From: Allgaiera indica
GTDB taxonomy: Bacteria; Pseudomonadota; Alphaproteobacteria; Rhodobacterales; Rhodobacteraceae
Direction: 5' to 3'
Assembly (NCBI RefSeq): GCF_900106675.1
Contig: NZ_FNOB01000001.1
Span: forward strand, 140,531 to 204,530
DNA: 64,000 nt
A program made the translations under genes and the position numbers. How positions within the stretch are numbered: position 1 is the first letter of the stretch; each line of letters begins with the position of its first letter. The notes under the pieces are model-generated. The model ran no database searches and was not told the DNA's origin. It saw only the letters and a list, made by a program, of their open reading frames with translations. This document shows positions 61,205 to 64,000 of the stretch, in pieces.

Positions 61205-61900
61205 ATGGCGCGCGCCGACCGCCTGTTTCGCCTGCTTGACACCCTGCGCCGACTGCCGCCGCCCGTGACGGCGGCGCGGCTGGCGGCGGAAACCGGGGTA
61301 GGCCCGCGCACCCTGTACCGCGACATCGCGGCGCTTCGGGCGGGTGGCGCGCTGATCGACGGGGCGGCGGGCTACGGCTATGCGCTGGTCGAGGATCCGA
61401 TGCTGCCGCCACAAAGCTTCAGCCGCGAAGAGATCGAGGCGCTGGTGCTCGGCCTGGCCGAGGTTCGCTTTGCCGGCGACCGGGCGCTGGCGGCGGCGGC
61501 AGAGACCGCGCTGGCGAAGATCACCGCCACCCTGCCCGAGCGCCAGCAGCGCCAGGCGATGCACGCGGTGGTGCAAAGCTATCGTTTCGAGCGCCGCCCC
61601 GAGCCGTCCGTGGACATGGGCCTGATCCGCACCGCCTGCTGGGAGGAACGCGCGCTCGACATCTCTTACATCGACGCCGAGGGGCACGACACGACGCGCC
61701 GGATCTGGCCGCTCTCGGTGGTCTTTCTCGACCAGGTGCAAATGCTTCTGGCCTGGTGCTGCCTGCGCCACGATTTCCGCCGTTTCCGGCTGGACCGGAT
61801 GCGGGCGATGGCCGAAACGGACGAAAGCTTCCGCCCGCGCCGGGTGGCCCTGCTGCGCGAATTCCGCGACCAACTTCATGACCACGTCAGAACCGATTGA
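61205..61900 (+). CDS. YafY-type HTH/WYL transcriptional regulator
   Basis: 231 residues. N-terminal winged helix (about 3-60; TAARLAAETGVGPRTLYRDI is the DeoR-like recognition part) and a WYL domain (about 130-231; RRIWPLSVVFLDQVQMLLAW) that binds a ligand. No effector is known. It is divergent from the GST gene, so it probably controls it. Nothing else follows on its strand for 122 bp. Confidence 0.88.
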   Translation: MARADRLFRLLDTLRRLPPPVTAARLAAETGVGPRTLYRDIAALRAGGALIDGAAGYGYALVEDPMLPPQSFSREEIEALVLGLAEVRFAGDRALAAAAETALAKITATLPERQQRQAMHAVVQSYRFERRPEPSVDMGLIRTACWEERALDISYIDAEGHDTTRRIWPLSVVFLDQVQMLLAWCCLRHDFRRFRLDRMRAMAETDESFRPRRVALLREFRDQLHDHVRTD

Positions 61901-62022
61901 AGACGACCCGGATCCCGGCGGGGGCGAAGGTACCAATTTGATGCCGGGAAACGCGATGGCCGCGTGACGGCACCGGCGGCGCGCGCCTGTCCCGGGCGGC
62001 GGGGCCGTCATCCAGGGCTGTT

Positions 62023-62664
62023 TTACCAGCCGGGCGGTGCCGTCCCGATCTCCTCGGCGAGCGTTGCGAGATAACCGCGCAAGACCTGTGCCCGCCGCGC
62101 GCCGATCCGCCGCCCTGTGGCGGTCTGCATCGCGGCGGGCAGGCGCAACAGTTTCACCGCGAAATGATCAAGGGCCCAACGCCCGTCGTCCAGCCCCCGG
62201 TCCGTGGCGAAGGGATCCGCCGGATCGTACAGCGGCCGGCCCAGCGTTCCGGCGACCGCGAAGACCCGAGCCAGCCCCACCGCGCCCAGCGCGTCCAGCC
62301 GGTCGGCGTCTTGCAGGATCCGCGCCTCTTGCGTCTGTGGCGCGATCCCGGCCGAGAAGCTGTGTGCCGCGATCGCGTGGCAGGCGGTCGCGATCTCTTC
62401 GTCACTCAGTCCCAGCCGTGCAAGGACAGGGCGCGCAGCCTCGGCCGAGCGGCGCGAGGCAAGCGCGCGCCCGGGGTCATCCTTGGGTGGCGCCACCAGA
62501 TCGTGCAGCCAGACCGCGCCCTGCAAGGCGCGCGACACGGCGATCCCTTCACCGGCCGCGATCGCCCGCGCATTCGCCCAGACACGGCGGATATGGCCCA
62601 GATCATGCGCCGTATCCACCTTGGCCCCGGCCAGGGCGCGGGTCAGGTCCTTGTCGAAACTCAC
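62023..62664 (-). CDS. HD-domain phosphohydrolase
   Basis: 213 residues. HD-superfamily metal motif: H20-D21 (AHDLGHI), H54-D55 (WLHDLV) and the late D ([10 protein letters not shown] near 118). This is the arrangement of small HD hydrolases acting on nucleotides or phosphomonoesters; substrate unknown. Its start overlaps the aroC stop by 4 bp, so it is translated with aroC. Confidence 0.85.
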   Translation of the reverse strand: MSFDKDLTRALAGAKVDTAHDLGHIRRVWANARAIAAGEGIAVSRALQGAVWLHDLVAPPKDDPGRALASRRSAEAARPVLARLGLSDEEIATACHAIAAHSFSAGIAPQTQEARILQDADRLDALGAVGLARVFAVAGTLGRPLYDPADPFATDRGLDDGRWALDHFAVKLLRLPAAMQTATGRRIGARRAQVLRGYLATLAEEIGTAPPGW

Positions 62665-63764
62665 CCGATCCGGCCGCGCGGGCCGGCCCCGACCTGGCCA
62701 CGGTGCAGCAGCAGATGGTCAAGCAGCACGCAGGCCATCATCGCCTCGCCCACCGGCACCGCGCGGATGCCGACGCAGGGATCATGGCGGCCCTTGGTGA
62801 CCAGTTCGGTATCCTCGCCGCTCAGCGTCACCGAGCGGCGCGGCGTCAGGATCGACGAGGTCGGCTTGACCGCGAAGCGCACCACCACGTCCTGCCCCGT
62901 GGAAATTCCGCCCAGAATGCCGCCGGCATGGTTCGACAGATAGCGCGGCCCGTCATTGCCCATCTGCATCTCGTCGGCGTTCTCGACGCCGGTCAGCGCG
63001 GCGGCGTTCATGCCCTCGCCGATCTCGACGCCCTTGACTGCGTTGATCGACATCATCGCCGCGGCCAGATCGGTGTCGAGCTTGGCGTAGATCGGCGCGC
63101 CCAGCCCCGGCGGCACACCCTGCGCCACCACCTCGACCACGGCGCCCACGGAATTGCCGGACTTGCGCAGATCGTCCAGATAGACCGCCCAGTCGGCGGC
63201 GGCCTGCGTATCGGGCACCCAGAAGGGATTGCGCTCGATCTCGGCGGCGTCGAAACGCGCGCGGTCGATCCGGTGCGGCCCCATCTGCACCATGTAGCCG
63301 GTGATCCTCACCTCGGGTGCCAGCGCCGCCAGGGCCGCCCGCGCGATGCCGCCCGCCGCCACCCGCGCCGCCGTCTCGCGGGCGCTGGAACGGCCGCCCC
63401 CACGCGGATCGCGGATGCCGTACTTCTGCCAATAGGTGATGTCCGCGTGCCCCGGGCGGAAGGTCTTGGCGATCTCGGAATAATCCTTCGAGCGCTGGTC
63501 GGTATTCTCGATCATCAACTGGATCGGGGTGCCGGTGGTCTGCCCCTCGTAGGTGCCCGAAAGGATCCGTACGGCGTCGGCCTCGCGGCGCTGGGTGGTG
63601 TATTTCGACTGCCCGGGCTTGCGTCGGTCCAGCCAGCGCTGAATCGCGGCCTCCGAAACCTCGACGCCCGGGGGGCAGCCGTCGACCGTGGCGCCCAGCG
63701 CCGGGCCATGGCTTTCGCCCCAGGTGGTGACGCGAAAAAGATGACCGAAGGTGTTGAGGCTCAT
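62661..63764 (-). CDS. aroC: chorismate synthase
   Basis: 367 residues from ATG 63764, with AAAGGAG 8 bases upstream; the upstream frame to 63911 runs into the repeat and is not AroC. It converts EPSP to chorismate using reduced [18 protein letters not shown] at the start, [20 protein letters not shown] near 110 and [14 protein letters not shown] near 130 are the three AroC signatures. Overlaps the HD gene stop to start by 4 bp. Confidence 0.97.
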   Translation of the reverse strand: MSLNTFGHLFRVTTWGESHGPALGATVDGCPPGVEVSEAAIQRWLDRRKPGQSKYTTQRREADAVRILSGTYEGQTTGTPIQLMIENTDQRSKDYSEIAKTFRPGHADITYWQKYGIRDPRGGGRSSARETAARVAAGGIARAALAALAPEVRITGYMVQMGPHRIDRARFDAAEIERNPFWVPDTQAAADWAVYLDDLRKSGNSVGAVVEVVAQGVPPGLGAPIYAKLDTDLAAAMMSINAVKGVEIGEGMNAAALTGVENADEMQMGNDGPRYLSNHAGGILGGISTGQDVVVRFAVKPTSSILTPRRSVTLSGEDTELVTKGRHDPCVGIRAVPVGEAMMACVLLDHLLLHRGQVGAGPRGRIG

Positions 63765-63847
63765 GCGCTGGCTCCTTTGGCCTAGGGGTCTAGCGGGGGG
63801 CGCGGGTGCTCTCAAGAGGTTTCCCCCCAAGGCAGGCTGCAAAGTCC

Positions 63848-63907
63848 GGGGCGGGGGCGCTGACCCCCGCACCCCCGGGATATTCGGGCTGGAAAGAACG
63901 CGATGAA
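63848..63907 (+). repeat. dispersed repeat, variant copy I
   Basis: Stem GCGGGGG-CGCTGA-CCCCCGC, CACCCCCGG link, then a changed tail GGATATTCGGGCTGGAAAGA instead of the usual AGTATTT...CCAAGATGAA. It lies upstream of aroC. The rest of the window to 64000 has no visible gene. Confidence 0.6.
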
Positions 63908-64000
63908 GCACTTTCGTGCATTCGTTCCGATCCGAATTCCCACGGGGCCGCCAGCTGGGCCGCCATCGGGCCGGGCGACGGCCGGCCCCGGGGAAAACCC

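Overview
The window reads as a contiguous piece of chromosome from a GC-rich alphaproteobacterium of the order Rhodobacterales (Rhodobacter/Paracoccus-like). Three things point there: the mdh-sucCD-sucAB-lpd operon carrying extra small membrane-protein genes, a Rhodobacter-type porin, and a dispersed GC-hairpin repeat with a fixed AT-rich tail between genes. The species was not identified. No tRNA, rRNA, CRISPR, insertion sequence or phage gene was recognised. Nearly all genes are ordinary core or catabolic genes, with long antisense shadow frames caused by base composition.

Layout. 1-2.0 kb: 3' end of waaA, lpxK (lipid A) and convergent tag (DNA repair). 2.1-3.0 kb: an EAL-domain phosphodiesterase. 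3.2-5.7 kb: phaA and phaB (PHB synthesis) and a 55-codon DUF465 gene. 5.8-8.6 kb: a TrmN6-like methyltransferase and a DUF2007 gene, divergent from a polyprenyl diphosphate synthase, then a YggS-type PLP protein. 8.7-13.9 kb: porin, DUF3576-type lipoprotein, a candidate structured RNA, ubiH, amidase. 14-18.4 kb: aminotransferase and ftsK. 18.6-22.6 kb: selenium genes selD (fused to an FAD oxidoreductase) and mnmH, with a TauE-type exporter.

22.8-35 kb is the TCA/2-oxoglutarate dehydrogenase block: mdh, a translationally coupled sulfotransferase-like gene, sucC, a small lipoprotein, sucD, a doubtful 101-codon ORF coupled to sucA, sucA, sucB with two lipoyl domains, two MAPEG-family membrane proteins, another membrane protein, and lpd. 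nadE and wrbA follow. 37.5-42.3 kb is a purine-catabolism cluster (M20 hydrolase, allA, allE, fused puuE-uraD, divergent uraH) for urate-derived allantoin breakdown. 42.3-48 kb: ugd, three small membrane genes, a secreted protein of 18 MORN repeats, and a divergent lysE/lrp pair. 48.3-50.9 kb: clpB. 51-55.7 kb: an SDR-like gene divergent from paaABCDE (phenylacetyl-CoA epoxidase) with a clear operator dyad. 56-64 kb: a methyltransferase with a suspicious 3' end, HU, amn, DMT exporter plus Tat-type thioredoxin, GST/YafY pair, HD hydrolase and aroC.

The most unusual signals are non-coding: (i) eight copies of a dispersed repeat whose GC stem varies by paired changes while its tail is nearly invariant; (ii) a 106-nt long-stem RNA candidate at 10523-10628 whose G.U pairs favour the minus strand; (iii) tandem GTGATCAC palindromes 21 bp apart upstream of sucC; (iv) a 10-bp-arm dyad flanking a TATAAT box before paaA; (v) an apparently leaderless lrp. 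All calls come from reading the sequence; no database search or folding program was run.
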